Notes: generated from the letters alone by a model not told the origin. A DNA stretch of 64,000 bases from Litorivita sp040371945 (GCF_040371945.1 NZ_BAABWS010000001.1:496001-560000); one strand, 5' to 3'; positions 1-8,788 are shown, counted from the first letter of the stretch. Numbers and translations are program-made.

Positions 1-1
1 T

Positions 2-40
2 TCCACCCCGCCCGCCATGATGGCCCATGAGGCGGCGTAA
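2..40 (+). CDS. Possible 3' end of an upstream gene (partial)
   Basis: An open frame enters from the left edge and stops at TAA 38-40, giving a 12-residue tail ending MMAHEAA. It precedes the next ATG by 11 nt and runs in the same direction, as expected for an operon neighbour. The tail is too short to assign a family, and a chance open frame over 39 bases is possible. Confidence 0.3.
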   Translation, partial: STPPAMMAHEAA

Positions 41-51
41 AGAGTAAGGCA

Positions 52-1338
52 ATGGCGAACCCCCAACATATCGAATGGCTTTTGGAAGGCGTCGCGGCGT
101 GGAACCTGCAGCGCAGGCGGCTGAAACTCAAATTTCGGCCGGATTTGTCCGATTCCGATATTCGCGCCAGCTTCGAGCAGAAATCAAAGATCGACACCAA
201 AGGCCGTTTCGACCTGCGGCAAGTGAATTTCGCGGCAACTGACCTGCGCAACTCGCGGCTCGAATGCGCGGACCTCGATGGCGCGAACTTGGAAAAAGCC
301 CTTTTGCAGGGCGCCGACCTGAGCGGGGCGATCCTGTCGGGGGCCAATTTGAACGGAGCACGGCTTAAGGGGGCGAAATTAAGAACCCGAGCAAACGAAC
401 AGATCGGCGAAGCCGCCCATCGCGCCGACCTCAAAGACGTGAAGGGTTTGACACAAACACAGCTTAGCAGCATGGATGGCGACAGCGGCACGATCATCCC
501 TTCAAACCTCACCCGCCCCGCCCGTTGGCCGGAGTTCGACACGCTCCCCGACACATTGGACCAAGAGCCCTACGGCGATGCGGTCACGCTTGTGGATGGC
601 AGGCTGGCGGTCAGCGCCTCTGCCCTGCCCTCGCGCGATGATCTCGAACAGATATTCCATGACCTCACCGAAGACCTGCGCGCGCTCAAAACGAGCGGGA
701 ATTTCGGCAATATTTCCACCCTGCTCCATACGGCATTTGACCGCTTCTTGAGCATCTGCGATGTGCCCTACGGCGACATGGATCAAATCCGCTTTGGCGT
801 GCAATCCAAAGCCCTGCGCCTGCAATTCGAGGCCACGCGCGCAGAGTTGCAAGACTACGCGCCGGACAAATCCGCCGCGCTGGAGGCGGCCTTGCTATCG
901 GCAGAGCTGATCTCGTCGCGCTTGCCCGACTGGTTGGAGTTTCTGAGCGAGACCGCACCCGAGCGGCCCGAGATGGATGTACATCAAACGCAGGTCGACG
1001 CCGAATTGCAACGCGCCGCCGAACAGCTTGAAAACCACCCCGAGCATTTTGCCCCCACACTTGCGGCAAGGATGCGAGAATATGTCGATACGAAATCCAT
1101 GGAGGCCTATTTTGCCGCTGTCGGGCTGCTCAACAATATCGCCTATACCACTTTCAACGGTCTGCGCCGCGTCGTCAAAGGCGTGGCAGAGGAAAGCGAA
1201 AAACAGGTCTATACGGCGGTGGCCCTGACCATCCATGTCCAAATCGGCGGGGCATTGGCCAAACTCGCAGGCATCTTGCCCGCAGAGCTGGAATGGATTT
1301 TGCCTTGGCTGCGCTATGTCGAAGCCATGCTGAAATAG
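52..1338 (+). CDS. Pentapeptide-repeat protein, function unknown
   Basis: 428 aa. Residues about 60-112 are a run of A(D/N)LxX pentapeptide repeats (for example ADLDGANLEKA, ADLSGAILSGANL), which fold as a right-handed quadrilateral beta helix. The N-terminus (HIEWLLEGVAAWNLQRR) is a leader often seen on alphaproteobacterial pentapeptide proteins. The C-terminal two thirds (about 150-428) is a separate, mostly helical region that I do not recognise; its last 70 residues are hydrophobic (NNIAYTTF, GGALAKLAG) and may associate with membrane. A short TAAGG-like site precedes the ATG. The repeat identifies the fold, not a biochemical role, and no partner gene is adjacent. Confidence 0.8.
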   Translation: MANPQHIEWLLEGVAAWNLQRRRLKLKFRPDLSDSDIRASFEQKSKIDTKGRFDLRQVNFAATDLRNSRLECADLDGANLEKALLQGADLSGAILSGANLNGARLKGAKLRTRANEQIGEAAHRADLKDVKGLTQTQLSSMDGDSGTIIPSNLTRPARWPEFDTLPDTLDQEPYGDAVTLVDGRLAVSASALPSRDDLEQIFHDLTEDLRALKTSGNFGNISTLLHTAFDRFLSICDVPYGDMDQIRFGVQSKALRLQFEATRAELQDYAPDKSAALEAALLSAELISSRLPDWLEFLSETAPERPEMDVHQTQVDAELQRAAEQLENHPEHFAPTLAARMREYVDTKSMEAYFAAVGLLNNIAYTTFNGLRRVVKGVAEESEKQVYTAVALTIHVQIGGALAKLAGILPAELEWILPWLRYVEAMLK

Positions 1339-1339
1339 C

Positions 1340-1390
1340 CAAAACCCCACCGACGCGATACCGACGCAATACCGACGTTTTACCGACGCG
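1340..1390 (+). repeat. 51-bp element with four 11-bp-spaced ACCGACG heptamers, copy 1
   Basis: ACCGACG occurs at 1349, 1360, 1371 and 1382, an exact 11-bp period, with 4-nt spacers CGAT, CAAT and TTTT. The flank CAAAACC-N-C lies just before the first heptamer and CG follows the last. The same layout, including both flanks, recurs at 37246-37296. It begins right after the pentapeptide-gene stop and ends 50 nt before the prfC ATG. A 7+4 bp direct-repeat pattern is the arrangement bound by OmpR/PhoB-type response regulators, so a control site is possible. No regulator is identified here. Confidence 0.8.
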
Positions 1391-1440
1391 GCTGAACGGG
1401 CCATATTGCGCCGCCCTGCGCGCGCCGTTATATGCGCCTC

Positions 1441-3048
1441 ATGCTAGATATCGCCTCCAACCGCCCCGCCTTGCCGCCCGAGATCGCGCGCCGTCGCACC
1501 TTTGCGATCATCTCGCATCCTGATGCGGGCAAAACCACTTTGACCGAGAAGTTTTTGCTCTTCGGCGGCGCGATCCAGATGGCCGGTCAGGTCCGCGCCA
1601 AGGGCGAGGCGCGGCGCACGCGCTCGGACTTCATGCAGATGGAAAAAGACCGCGGCATCTCGGTCTCGGCCTCGGCAATGTCCTTTGATTTCAAAGCCTT
1701 CCGCTTCAATCTTGTCGACACGCCCGGCCACTCGGATTTCTCCGAAGACACCTACCGCACCCTGACGGCGGTGGATGCGGCGGTCATGGTGATCGACGGC
1801 GCCAAAGGCGTGGAAAGCCAGACGCAAAAGCTTTTCGAGGTCTGCCGTTTGCGCGACCTGCCGATCTTGACCTTTTGTAACAAGATGGACCGAGAAAGCC
1901 GCGATACCTTTGATATTATTGACGAAATCCAAGAGAACCTTGCCATCGACGTGACCCCCGCCTCTTGGCCCATCGGCGTCGGCCAAGACTTCATGGGCTG
2001 TTATGATATGCTCCATGACCGGCTTGAACTGATGAATCGCGCGGACCGCAACCGCGTTGCAGATAGCATTGAAATCAAGGGCTTGGACGATCCTTTGCTG
2101 GACAAACACGTGCCTGAGCATCTGCTTGAAAAGCTGCGCGAAGAGGTCGAAATGGCGCGCGAATTGCTTCCCGCGCTGGACCCGCAATCGGTGCTCGAAG
2201 GCCATATGACGCCGATCTGGTTCGGCTCTGCGATCAACAGCTTCGGGGTCAAGGAATTGATGGATGGCATCGCCGAATACGGCCCCGAGCCGCAACCGCA
2301 ACGCGCCCTGCCAAGAGAGATTTTGCCAGAGGAATCAAAGGTTTCCGGATTTGTCTTCAAGGTCCAAGCCAATATGGACCCCAAGCACCGCGACCGCGTC
2401 GCCTTTGTGCGCTTGGCCTCGGGACATTTCAAACGCGGCATGAAATTGACCCATGTGCGCAGCAAGAAACCCATGGCGATTTCCAACCCCGTCTTGTTCT
2501 TGGCCTCCGACCGTGAATTGGCCGAAGAAGGCTGGGCCGGTGACATCATCGGCATCCCCAACCACGGCCAGTTGCGCATCGGCGACACCCTGACCGAGGG
2601 CGAAGCGATCCGCGTCGCCGGCATCCCCTCCTTCGCGCCAGAACTCTTGCAAACCGTGCGCGCGGGCGATCCGCTCAAGGCCAAACATCTGGAGAAAGCC
2701 TTGATGCAATTTGCCGAGGAAGGCGCGGCCAAAGTGTTCAAACCCGCCATCGGGTCGGGCTTTATCGTCGGGGTGGTCGGCGCCTTGCAATTCGAGGTGC
2801 TCGCCAGCCGGATCGAGCTTGAATACGGGCTGCCGGTGCGGTTCGAATCCTCGCAATTCACCTCGGCAAGATGGGTGAACGGCGACCAACAAGCCGTTGA
2901 TAAATTTGTCAATTCCAACAAACAGCACATCGCCACAGACAATGATGGCGACACGGTGTATTTGACGCGCCTGCAATGGGATATCGACCGCGTGGCGCGC
3001 GATTATCCCGATGTGCGCCTGACCGCGACCAAGGAAATGATGGTGTGA
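1441..3048 (+). CDS. prfC: Peptide chain release factor 3 (RF3)
   Basis: 535 aa from this ATG, close to the usual RF3 length. RF3 is a translational GTPase that recycles RF1/RF2 from the ribosome after peptide release. Visible motifs are G1 SHPDAGKT (residues 25-32), the switch region DRGISVSAS, G3 DTPGH and G4 NKMD, followed by the EF-G-like domain II and the RF3-specific C-terminal domain. An in-frame ATG at 1432 would add three residues (MRL). I prefer 1441 because family N-termini usually read MLDI followed by PxLPPEIARRRTFAIISHPDAGKT, but no strong ribosome binding site decides between them. The gene stands alone behind the 1340-1390 repeat element. Confidence 0.95.
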   Translation: MLDIASNRPALPPEIARRRTFAIISHPDAGKTTLTEKFLLFGGAIQMAGQVRAKGEARRTRSDFMQMEKDRGISVSASAMSFDFKAFRFNLVDTPGHSDFSEDTYRTLTAVDAAVMVIDGAKGVESQTQKLFEVCRLRDLPILTFCNKMDRESRDTFDIIDEIQENLAIDVTPASWPIGVGQDFMGCYDMLHDRLELMNRADRNRVADSIEIKGLDDPLLDKHVPEHLLEKLREEVEMARELLPALDPQSVLEGHMTPIWFGSAINSFGVKELMDGIAEYGPEPQPQRALPREILPEESKVSGFVFKVQANMDPKHRDRVAFVRLASGHFKRGMKLTHVRSKKPMAISNPVLFLASDRELAEEGWAGDIIGIPNHGQLRIGDTLTEGEAIRVAGIPSFAPELLQTVRAGDPLKAKHLEKALMQFAEEGAAKVFKPAIGSGFIVGVVGALQFEVLASRIELEYGLPVRFESSQFTSARWVNGDQQAVDKFVNSNKQHIATDNDGDTVYLTRLQWDIDRVARDYPDVRLTATKEMMV

Positions 3049-3056
3049 TCTTGGCT

Positions 3057-3090
3057 GCGCGGCGCGGCATGTGTGCTTTGCGCGCCGCGC
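3057..3090 (+). terminator. GC-rich hairpin after prfC
   Basis: GCGCGGCGCG (3057-3066) is perfectly complementary to CGCGCCGCGC (3081-3090), a 10-bp stem with a 14-nt loop, starting 8 nt after the prfC stop. No T-run follows, so it may be an RNA 3' stabiliser and not an intrinsic terminator. Confidence 0.4.
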
Positions 3091-3161
3091 CGTTGGGGCC
3101 TTATCAACCATAGGCCGACCTGCCTCTTGCGCCGCGGCTCTGCAATCGGCATCGTTGGGGC

Positions 3162-4574
3162 ATGAGTGCGACCCCGCCCAAATCCCCCGATGACGCCGCC
3201 CCCGCAAGCGCGGAGCCTTGGGTGCGCGATCTGGCGATCCATTTGCGCAGCGCCCGCGACGCCCGCCACATGGAGCGCGGCATCGATATGGACCAGACGC
3301 TGACCGAACGCGCCGAACAACGCGCCCGTTGGGACGCGATCGAGGCCGCCGAAGCGGCGGCAAAAAAGGCCGAAAAAGCCGCGAAGATCGCCGCCGAAGC
3401 CGCCGCGCAACTCCCTGATACTGTTGCAAAATCCGCCGCTGACGCCGCGCAGAGCGACAAATCCGCCGCCGCGCCCGAACCGCAGCACGAGGATGCCCCG
3501 CCCGCGGCCCAACCTGCGCACGCTGAGGACCAAAAAGCCCTGACCGCGTTGATCACGCAAAGCTTGGGCGAGGAGGAGGAACCGCAGGACGCAGGCGCGC
3601 CGCAAATGCAAATGCCCGCCGAGGTCACCTATGAGGGCGGCTATCTTGCAATGCTCGGACTGCTCGAGCAACGCCGCGCGCCGATCACCTATGGCGCGGG
3701 CGAGGCCTTGCCTCCGATTGACGTGAACCTTACGCCCTATTGCACGGAAATCATTGGAAAAATCCCCGAAGACATCAAGAGAAGCCGCAGCGCCTATGCG
3801 GTCAAATACCGCGCCCTTGCGCGCGAGTTGAAAGGCCTGCCGCGCATTTGCCATTTGCACGCGCTGCTGATCGCGCATCTACGCAAGCAAAGCCAGCCTG
3901 AACACTGCGCCGCCCTCTTCACCCGCCTATGGGCCGAGCATGCTGATTTGCTGCTCGAACACTTGAACGCCCGCTGGCAAGTGTCTGCAATCACAACATT
4001 TTCCGAACACGGCCTGACCGAGGGGCAACGCCGCTGCGGCCTTGGGCTGTCGGTGTTGCTCAACACGATGAAATTCTACGAGACCGAGCGGCTTTATTCG
4101 GGAGCCAAGCCCAAACAGCCCCATAGCCTCAAAACGCAGGTGCGTGGCCGTTTGCCGATGGAAATGGACACCTATTCCATCGTCAATGGCGGGCTGGATG
4201 TGGCGCTTTTGGGCCGTTTGTGGATCGACGCGGAGCAAGACGAGGTGATCCGCCCCTTGGCGCAGAACCTGTTGGAAATGCTCAATACGGACACGCGCAA
4301 TGTGTTTCGCCGGATGCGGATCATGCGCGTCCAACTGGCCGGCCAACGCGCCAGCCGCGCCGCCAAACGCCGCGCCTTGATGGCCGCCTATGACGCCGCC
4401 GTGGAGGCCGAGGAAGCCGCGCAAAACGGCGAGAACGCCGCCGCGCCCGATCTGGAGCAGATCGCCGCGAAAGCCGCCGAAGCCTTGGCCAGTGACGCTG
4501 CAAAACCGGCCCGCCGCCGCAAAGCCGCGCCCCCGCCCGCACCGCCCCCCCCTGCGCCGACACCCGAGGAATAG
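3162..4574 (+). CDS. Hypothetical Ala/Lys-rich protein upstream of two glycosyltransferases
   Basis: 470 aa; no family recognised. Three parts are visible: an N-terminal Ala/Lys/Glu-rich low-complexity stretch (about 60-150, EAAEAAAKKAEKAA type, probably helical or disordered); a central folded region (about 155-400) with many conserved-looking aromatic, Arg and Cys residues; and a C-terminal Ala/Pro-rich tail ending in a proline run. No signal peptide or membrane helix is seen. Only 4 nt separate its stop from the next gene's ATG, so it is probably co-transcribed and translationally coupled with the two glycosyltransferase-like genes. That context hints at a role in surface glycan or glycoprotein assembly, which is inference only. 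Confidence 0.75.
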   Translation: MSATPPKSPDDAAPASAEPWVRDLAIHLRSARDARHMERGIDMDQTLTERAEQRARWDAIEAAEAAAKKAEKAAKIAAEAAAQLPDTVAKSAADAAQSDKSAAAPEPQHEDAPPAAQPAHAEDQKALTALITQSLGEEEEPQDAGAPQMQMPAEVTYEGGYLAMLGLLEQRRAPITYGAGEALPPIDVNLTPYCTEIIGKIPEDIKRSRSAYAVKYRALARELKGLPRICHLHALLIAHLRKQSQPEHCAALFTRLWAEHADLLLEHLNARWQVSAITTFSEHGLTEGQRRCGLGLSVLLNTMKFYETERLYSGAKPKQPHSLKTQVRGRLPMEMDTYSIVNGGLDVALLGRLWIDAEQDEVIRPLAQNLLEMLNTDTRNVFRRMRIMRVQLAGQRASRAAKRRALMAAYDAAVEAEEAAQNGENAAAPDLEQIAAKAAEALASDAAKPARRRKAAPPPAPPPPAPTPEE

Positions 4575-4578
4575 CCCG

Positions 4579-5715
4579 ATGCCCGCCGCGCCAGATGCCA
4601 CGCCAAGATGGGGCATTGTGACCACGCTCAAAGGCCCGCTACGCGATATGCAGCGGTTCGCCGCCTATCACCTTGCCCTTGGCGCGGCCCGTATCGAGAT
4701 CTATCTCGACGCGCCCAAAGACAGCACGCTGCGCGCCCTGCGCGCCCATCCGCGCCTGCATGTCACCGCCTGCGACAGCGCCTATTGGCGCCAAAGCGCC
4801 ATTGGCCGCCGCCCCAAGCAACATCAATTGCGCCAAGCCCATAACGCCACCCGCAGCTATGCGCGCGCGCATCTGCCGATGGCGCAGATGACCGGCGCGG
4901 CCGCGCAGCCGCTCGATTGGATCGCCCATATCGATATGGATGAATTCATCCTCTCGCGCGGCGCAGGGGCCGAGGACGCGCGCGCGCCCGATGTCGGTGC
5001 CGAACTGGCCCGCCAAGGCGCGGATGTCACCGCCTTGGTGCTGCGCCCTGCCGAAATGCTCGCCCCCGAGGGCGGCGGCAAGGCCCCTGCCAAGGGGCTT
5101 GGCGGGCTGGCCGGTGCGCGTCACTTCAAGCTCAAACCCGCCAGCGCCGGACAAAATAAATCCGTCCTCGAAGAGCTTTACCCCACCTTTGGCGCCCATC
5201 TGCGCGGCGGGTTTATCTCGCATTTGGGCGGCAAGGTCTTTGCCCGCACGGGCATAGATCAGGCGCGGCTTGGCATTCATATGCTGTTCGAGGGCGAAGC
5301 CCCCACCGAGGGCCGCAAATCCAGCAATGATCTGCTTATCGGCCACGCCCATGCGCCCAGCTGGCCCGTCTTCGAGCGCCATATGGAATTTCGCCTGACC
5401 CATGGCAGCTATCGCAAACGCAGCGCCGAAAACTTCCGCCTTTCCGATATTATTGATTTTCTACAAGAGGATAGCGAGGCCGCCCGTTTGGACCATCCGC
5501 TGCGCGGCTTCTTTCGCGAGGTTTGCGAAGCGCGGCCCGAATTGCTCGCCCGATTGCGCGCCTATGACATGTTGCTCACCCGCGATCTGCACCTCGACGC
5601 GCTGCGCGAAGCCGCCTTCCCCGCCCCGCCCACGAACCGAACAGACGATGCCGGACCCAGCGAAAACCCATCCGGCCAAGACCCATCCACGATAGAGGCC
5701 CGCTCCGATGCCTGA
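4579..5715 (+). CDS. Glycosyltransferase family 2-like protein (Glyco_tranf_2_4 type)
   Basis: 378 aa. The start at 4579 is chosen because it gives the family N-terminus (W-x-IVTTLKGP) 4 nt after the previous stop; a longer open frame runs back into the upstream gene. The order of motifs is typical of Glyco_tranf_2_4: an N-terminal strand, FAAYHLALGA then IEIYLDAP, the metal/nucleotide-sugar site HIDMDEF, and a late GHAHAPSW...THGSYRKR segment. It is a paralogue of the next gene (AAYHLALGA against AAHHLDLGA; HIDMDEF against HIDVDEF). The protein looks cytoplasmic, with no signal peptide. Donor and acceptor sugars cannot be told from sequence. Confidence 0.85.
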   Translation: MPAAPDATPRWGIVTTLKGPLRDMQRFAAYHLALGAARIEIYLDAPKDSTLRALRAHPRLHVTACDSAYWRQSAIGRRPKQHQLRQAHNATRSYARAHLPMAQMTGAAAQPLDWIAHIDMDEFILSRGAGAEDARAPDVGAELARQGADVTALVLRPAEMLAPEGGGKAPAKGLGGLAGARHFKLKPASAGQNKSVLEELYPTFGAHLRGGFISHLGGKVFARTGIDQARLGIHMLFEGEAPTEGRKSSNDLLIGHAHAPSWPVFERHMEFRLTHGSYRKRSAENFRLSDIIDFLQEDSEAARLDHPLRGFFREVCEARPELLARLRAYDMLLTRDLHLDALREAAFPAPPTNRTDDAGPSENPSGQDPSTIEARSDA

Positions 5716-6679
5716 CGCCCCCGCCTTGCCCAAATGGGCCGTTGTCTCCACCATCAAGGCCGAGGCCGAAGACATCCTCGCCTTTGCCGCCCATCACCTT
5801 GATCTGGGCGCGCACCGCTTGTTTCTTTATCTCGACGCGCCCAACCCCGAGGTCGAGGCGATCCTCAAAGCCCACCCCAAGGTGCGCGTCACCGTCACCG
5901 ACGACGCCTATTGGACCCGCGCAGGCGCGCGCCCTGAAAAACATCAGGTCCGCCAGACCGCTAATGTGATGCACGCCTATAAGAAAAAGGGCCATGAGGT
6001 CGATTTCATCACCCATATCGACGTCGATGAATTCCTCAATCCCGCCCGCGATCTGGGCGCGCAACTGGCCGATCTGCCGCAAAGCGCCACCTGCGCGCGG
6101 GTCTGGCCCATCGAGGCGCTCAGCAGCGAGGGCCAAGAGCCGCCCGAGGGCATCACATGGTTCAAATCCTGCGCGCGCGAGCGCCCCTTGCGCCTCAAGC
6201 AAACCGCCAAGCTTTACCCCACTTACGGCAGCTATCTCAACGGCGGCTACCTGAGCCACGCCATGGGCAAGCTGTTTATCCGCACCGGCATCGAGGGGTT
6301 GAAAATCCGCATCCACAACGTGTTCTTGGGACAGGAGACCAACCCCGGATTGGTGGTGCTGGACGAGACCGAATTGTGCCACCTGCATGCCAAAAGCTGG
6401 GAGGATTTCATCACCGCCTTCCGCTATCGCCACGCCCAAGGCAGCTACCGCGACGAACTCTCGGCCAATACCGCCAAGGATGGCACCGGTCTCAACCTGC
6501 ACCAGCTGTTCGCCACCATTATGGAGAGCGAGGGCGAAGCCGGATTGCGCAGCTTTTACAACGAGGTCTGCCTTGCCACCCCGCAGTTGCGCGCCGCGCT
6601 TGAACGCAAAGGCCACCTGCGCAGTATCGCGCTGGACCTGCCCGCCAAACGCGCGCGCCATTTCGGGCCTGCGGCCTGA
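5708..6679 (+). CDS. Glycosyltransferase family 2-like protein, tandem paralogue
   Basis: 323 aa. Its start overlaps the previous gene by 8 nt, so the two are translationally coupled. It shares the whole motif order with its neighbour: WAVVSTIKAE, FAAHHLDLGA, LFLYLDAP, the DxD-like HIDVDEF (about residue 104), LYPTYGSYLNGGYLSH and a C-terminal HLHAKSW...HAQGSYRDE. It lacks the insertion found after the DxD motif of the upstream paralogue, so it is closer to the basic family length. It probably arose by local duplication followed by specialisation for a second transfer step; substrate unknown. Confidence 0.85.
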   Translation: MPDAPALPKWAVVSTIKAEAEDILAFAAHHLDLGAHRLFLYLDAPNPEVEAILKAHPKVRVTVTDDAYWTRAGARPEKHQVRQTANVMHAYKKKGHEVDFITHIDVDEFLNPARDLGAQLADLPQSATCARVWPIEALSSEGQEPPEGITWFKSCARERPLRLKQTAKLYPTYGSYLNGGYLSHAMGKLFIRTGIEGLKIRIHNVFLGQETNPGLVVLDETELCHLHAKSWEDFITAFRYRHAQGSYRDELSANTAKDGTGLNLHQLFATIMESEGEAGLRSFYNEVCLATPQLRAALERKGHLRSIALDLPAKRARHFGPAA

Positions 6680-6782
6680 GGCGTTATGACGGACTGCCCT
6701 GCGCAGGGGCCGAGCCTGACCCGCGCCGATCCCGCCGCCCGCGCACGCCGGCACCGCCAAACCGGCCAAACCCTTGTGATCA

Positions 6783-6811
6783 TTGACCCTCCCGCCGCTT
6801 TTCGCTACATC
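6783..6811 (+). promoter_or_regulatory. Predicted sigma-70 promoter of the RNA helicase gene
   Basis: TTGACC (6783-6788), a 17-nt spacer, and TACATC (6806-6811). The start point would fall near 6818, giving a leader of roughly 95 nt before the helicase ATG. This is the best -35/-10 pair in the 232-bp gap at 6680-6911, which otherwise holds no convincing gene. Confidence 0.5.
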
Positions 6812-6891
6812 TGCGCCGTGGGTCGCAAGATGTGGATAACCACCGGGCCAAAGGGGCCTGACCCCAAAATAGACGTACGGGCCAAGCTATG

Positions 6892-6906
6892 TCCGTAAAC
6901 CACGGA
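6892..6906 (+). promoter_or_regulatory. Inverted repeat directly before the helicase start
   Basis: TCCGT-AAACC-ACGGA lies 5 nt before the ATG at 6912. It contains the only purine stretch (GGAT) that could serve as Shine-Dalgarno sequence. If it folds in mRNA it would compete with ribosome binding. The stem is only 5 bp. Confidence 0.35.
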
Positions 6907-6911
6907 TAAGC

Positions 6912-8531
6912 ATGACAAAATTTACTGATCTCAACCTGAACCCCAAGGTCCTCAAAGCCATTGCCGAGGCTGGCTACGAGAGCCCCACCCCGATCCAAGC
7001 CGGTGCGATTCCCCCCGCTCTGGAGGGCAAGGATGTCCTCGGCATCGCCCAGACCGGCACCGGCAAAACCGCCAGCTTCACGCTGCCGATGATCACGCTT
7101 CTGGCGCGCGGGCGCGCCCGCGCCCGTATGCCGCGCAGCCTCGTTCTGTGCCCGACGCGCGAATTGGCCGCGCAGGTCGCCGAAAACTTCGACACCTACA
7201 CCAAACACCTCAAACTGACCAAAGCCCTGCTGATCGGCGGCGTCTCCTTCAAGGAGCAGGACCAGTTGATCGACCGCGGCGTTGATGTCTTGATCGCCAC
7301 GCCTGGCCGTCTTTTGGACCATTTCGAGCGCGGCAAGCTGCTGCTCACCGGCGTGCAGATCATGGTGGTGGACGAAGCCGACCGGATGCTCGACATGGGC
7401 TTTATCCCCGATATCGAACGCATCTTCTCGCTGACGCCCTTCACGCGCCAGACGCTGTTTTTCTCGGCCACGATGGCGCCGGAAATCGAGCGGATCACCA
7501 ATACGTTCCTCTCGGCCCCTGCCCGTATCGAGGTGGCGCGCCAAGCGACCGCATCGGAAAACATCACCCAAGGCGTAGTGATGTTCAAAGGCTCGCGCAA
7601 GGACCGCGAAGGCAGCGAAAAGCGCAAGCTGTTGCGCGATATCATCGAGGCCGAGGGCGACAAATGCCGCAACGCGATCATCTTTTGCAACCGCAAGATG
7701 GACGTGGATACCGTTGCCAAATCCTTGAAAAAATACGGGCTGGACGCGGCGCCGATCCATGGCGATCTGGAGCAATCGGCGCGGATGCGCACGCTCGATG
7801 CCTTCCGTGATGGCAGCCTGCGCTTCTTGGTGGCCTCGGATGTGGCCGCGCGCGGTCTGGACATTCCGAACGTCAGCCATGTGATCAACTTCGACGTGCC
7901 GAGCCACGCCGAGGACTATGTGCACCGCATCGGCCGCACCGGCCGCGCGGGCAAGGACGGCACCGCGATCATGATCTGCGTGCCGCGCGACGAGAAAAAC
8001 TTCGACGATGTCGAGCGTCTGGTGCAAATGCAAATCCCGCGCCTCGATGCTCCGGGGGCCAAACCCGCAGCGGCAAAGGACACGGCGGATATCGTCGCAG
8101 CCTCTGGCGATGACGCCCCAAGCGCCGCGCCCGAAGCCGAGACCGTGGCCGAGACGCAAGCGCCGGACGCCCCTGCTGCGCCCCAAGCGGGCAGCGATGA
8201 GGAGAGCAAACCGCGCCGCCGCACGCGCGGAGGACGCGGACGCAAACGCAAGGATGACACCGAGGCCCCGCAAGAGGCGCAAGCGGATGCGCAGGCACAA
8301 GAGCCATCCACCGCGCCCGACGCCGCCCCTACTGACAGCGCAGAGATGCAAAACAGCGACGACAAACCGCGCCGCTCGCGCGGCGGACGTGGCCGCTCCG
8401 GCAACAAAGATGGCGGCGGACGCGGCGATGCGGGCCGCAATGACGGGGGCCGCGACAACAAGGTCGTCGGCATGGGCAATCACATGCCCTCCTTCATCGA
8501 ATTCAGCTTTGACGAGCGCCGCACCTCTTAA
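6912..8531 (+). CDS. DEAD-box ATP-dependent RNA helicase (RhlE-like)
   Basis: 539 aa. It uses ATP to unwind short RNA duplexes, in ribosome assembly or RNA decay. Motifs in order: Q motif near residue 29, Walker A AQTGTGKT (46-53), PTREL (81-85), TPGR (130-133), DEAD (154-157), SAT (185-187), ARGLDIP (about 313-319) and HRIGRTGR (338-345), so both RecA-like lobes are complete. After residue 380 comes a 150-residue disordered tail: an Ala/Pro/Glu-rich part, then RRRTRGGRGRKRK and RSRGGRGRSG basic/Gly boxes that probably bind RNA. RhlE is the closest subgroup, but I do not assign a firm symbol. It has its own promoter and terminator. Confidence 0.93.
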   Translation: MTKFTDLNLNPKVLKAIAEAGYESPTPIQAGAIPPALEGKDVLGIAQTGTGKTASFTLPMITLLARGRARARMPRSLVLCPTRELAAQVAENFDTYTKHLKLTKALLIGGVSFKEQDQLIDRGVDVLIATPGRLLDHFERGKLLLTGVQIMVVDEADRMLDMGFIPDIERIFSLTPFTRQTLFFSATMAPEIERITNTFLSAPARIEVARQATASENITQGVVMFKGSRKDREGSEKRKLLRDIIEAEGDKCRNAIIFCNRKMDVDTVAKSLKKYGLDAAPIHGDLEQSARMRTLDAFRDGSLRFLVASDVAARGLDIPNVSHVINFDVPSHAEDYVHRIGRTGRAGKDGTAIMICVPRDEKNFDDVERLVQMQIPRLDAPGAKPAAAKDTADIVAASGDDAPSAAPEAETVAETQAPDAPAAPQAGSDEESKPRRRTRGGRGRKRKDDTEAPQEAQADAQAQEPSTAPDAAPTDSAEMQNSDDKPRRSRGGRGRSGNKDGGGRGDAGRNDGGRDNKVVGMGNHMPSFIEFSFDERRTS

Positions 8532-8553
8532 GCGGCCCTTGCAAGATACACAT

Positions 8554-8593
8554 AAAACCGCCCCGCTGCCGCGCGCATCGGGGCGGTTTTTTA
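8554..8593 (+). terminator. Intrinsic terminator of the RNA helicase gene
   Basis: AAACCGCCCCG pairs with CGGGGCGGTTT across a 13-nt loop and is followed by a T-run, about 20 nt after the stop at 8531. Classical rho-independent form. Confidence 0.85.
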
Positions 8594-8788
8594 TTGGGAC
8601 CCGCGCGAGATCCGCGCGCAACGGCCCCCGCTGCGCCGTTCAATTGAATAAACTTTCACGCAATACTTTGACGCGCATAAGCGCCAGATCACGGAACGTT
8701 AGGATTCTCACCCTATACCATCCGGTAGGTATCGGGCGCGCAGTCGCACCCGTTTGTTGTGTATCCGTAAATTTTATCGAGGCATTCG
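8594..8788 (+). other. Intergenic region before the PilZ gene
   Basis: 195 bp with no convincing gene and a more AT-rich middle than its surroundings. It holds a perfect 10-bp palindrome TTCAATTGAA (8639-8648). CGAGG, 7 nt before the ATG at 8789, is the probable ribosome binding site. No -35/-10 pair stands out. Confidence 0.4.

Noticed and set aside
6686..6898. Short open frame of 70 codons in the helicase upstream gap
   Set aside because: No ribosome binding site, no family resemblance, and it covers the predicted helicase promoter.
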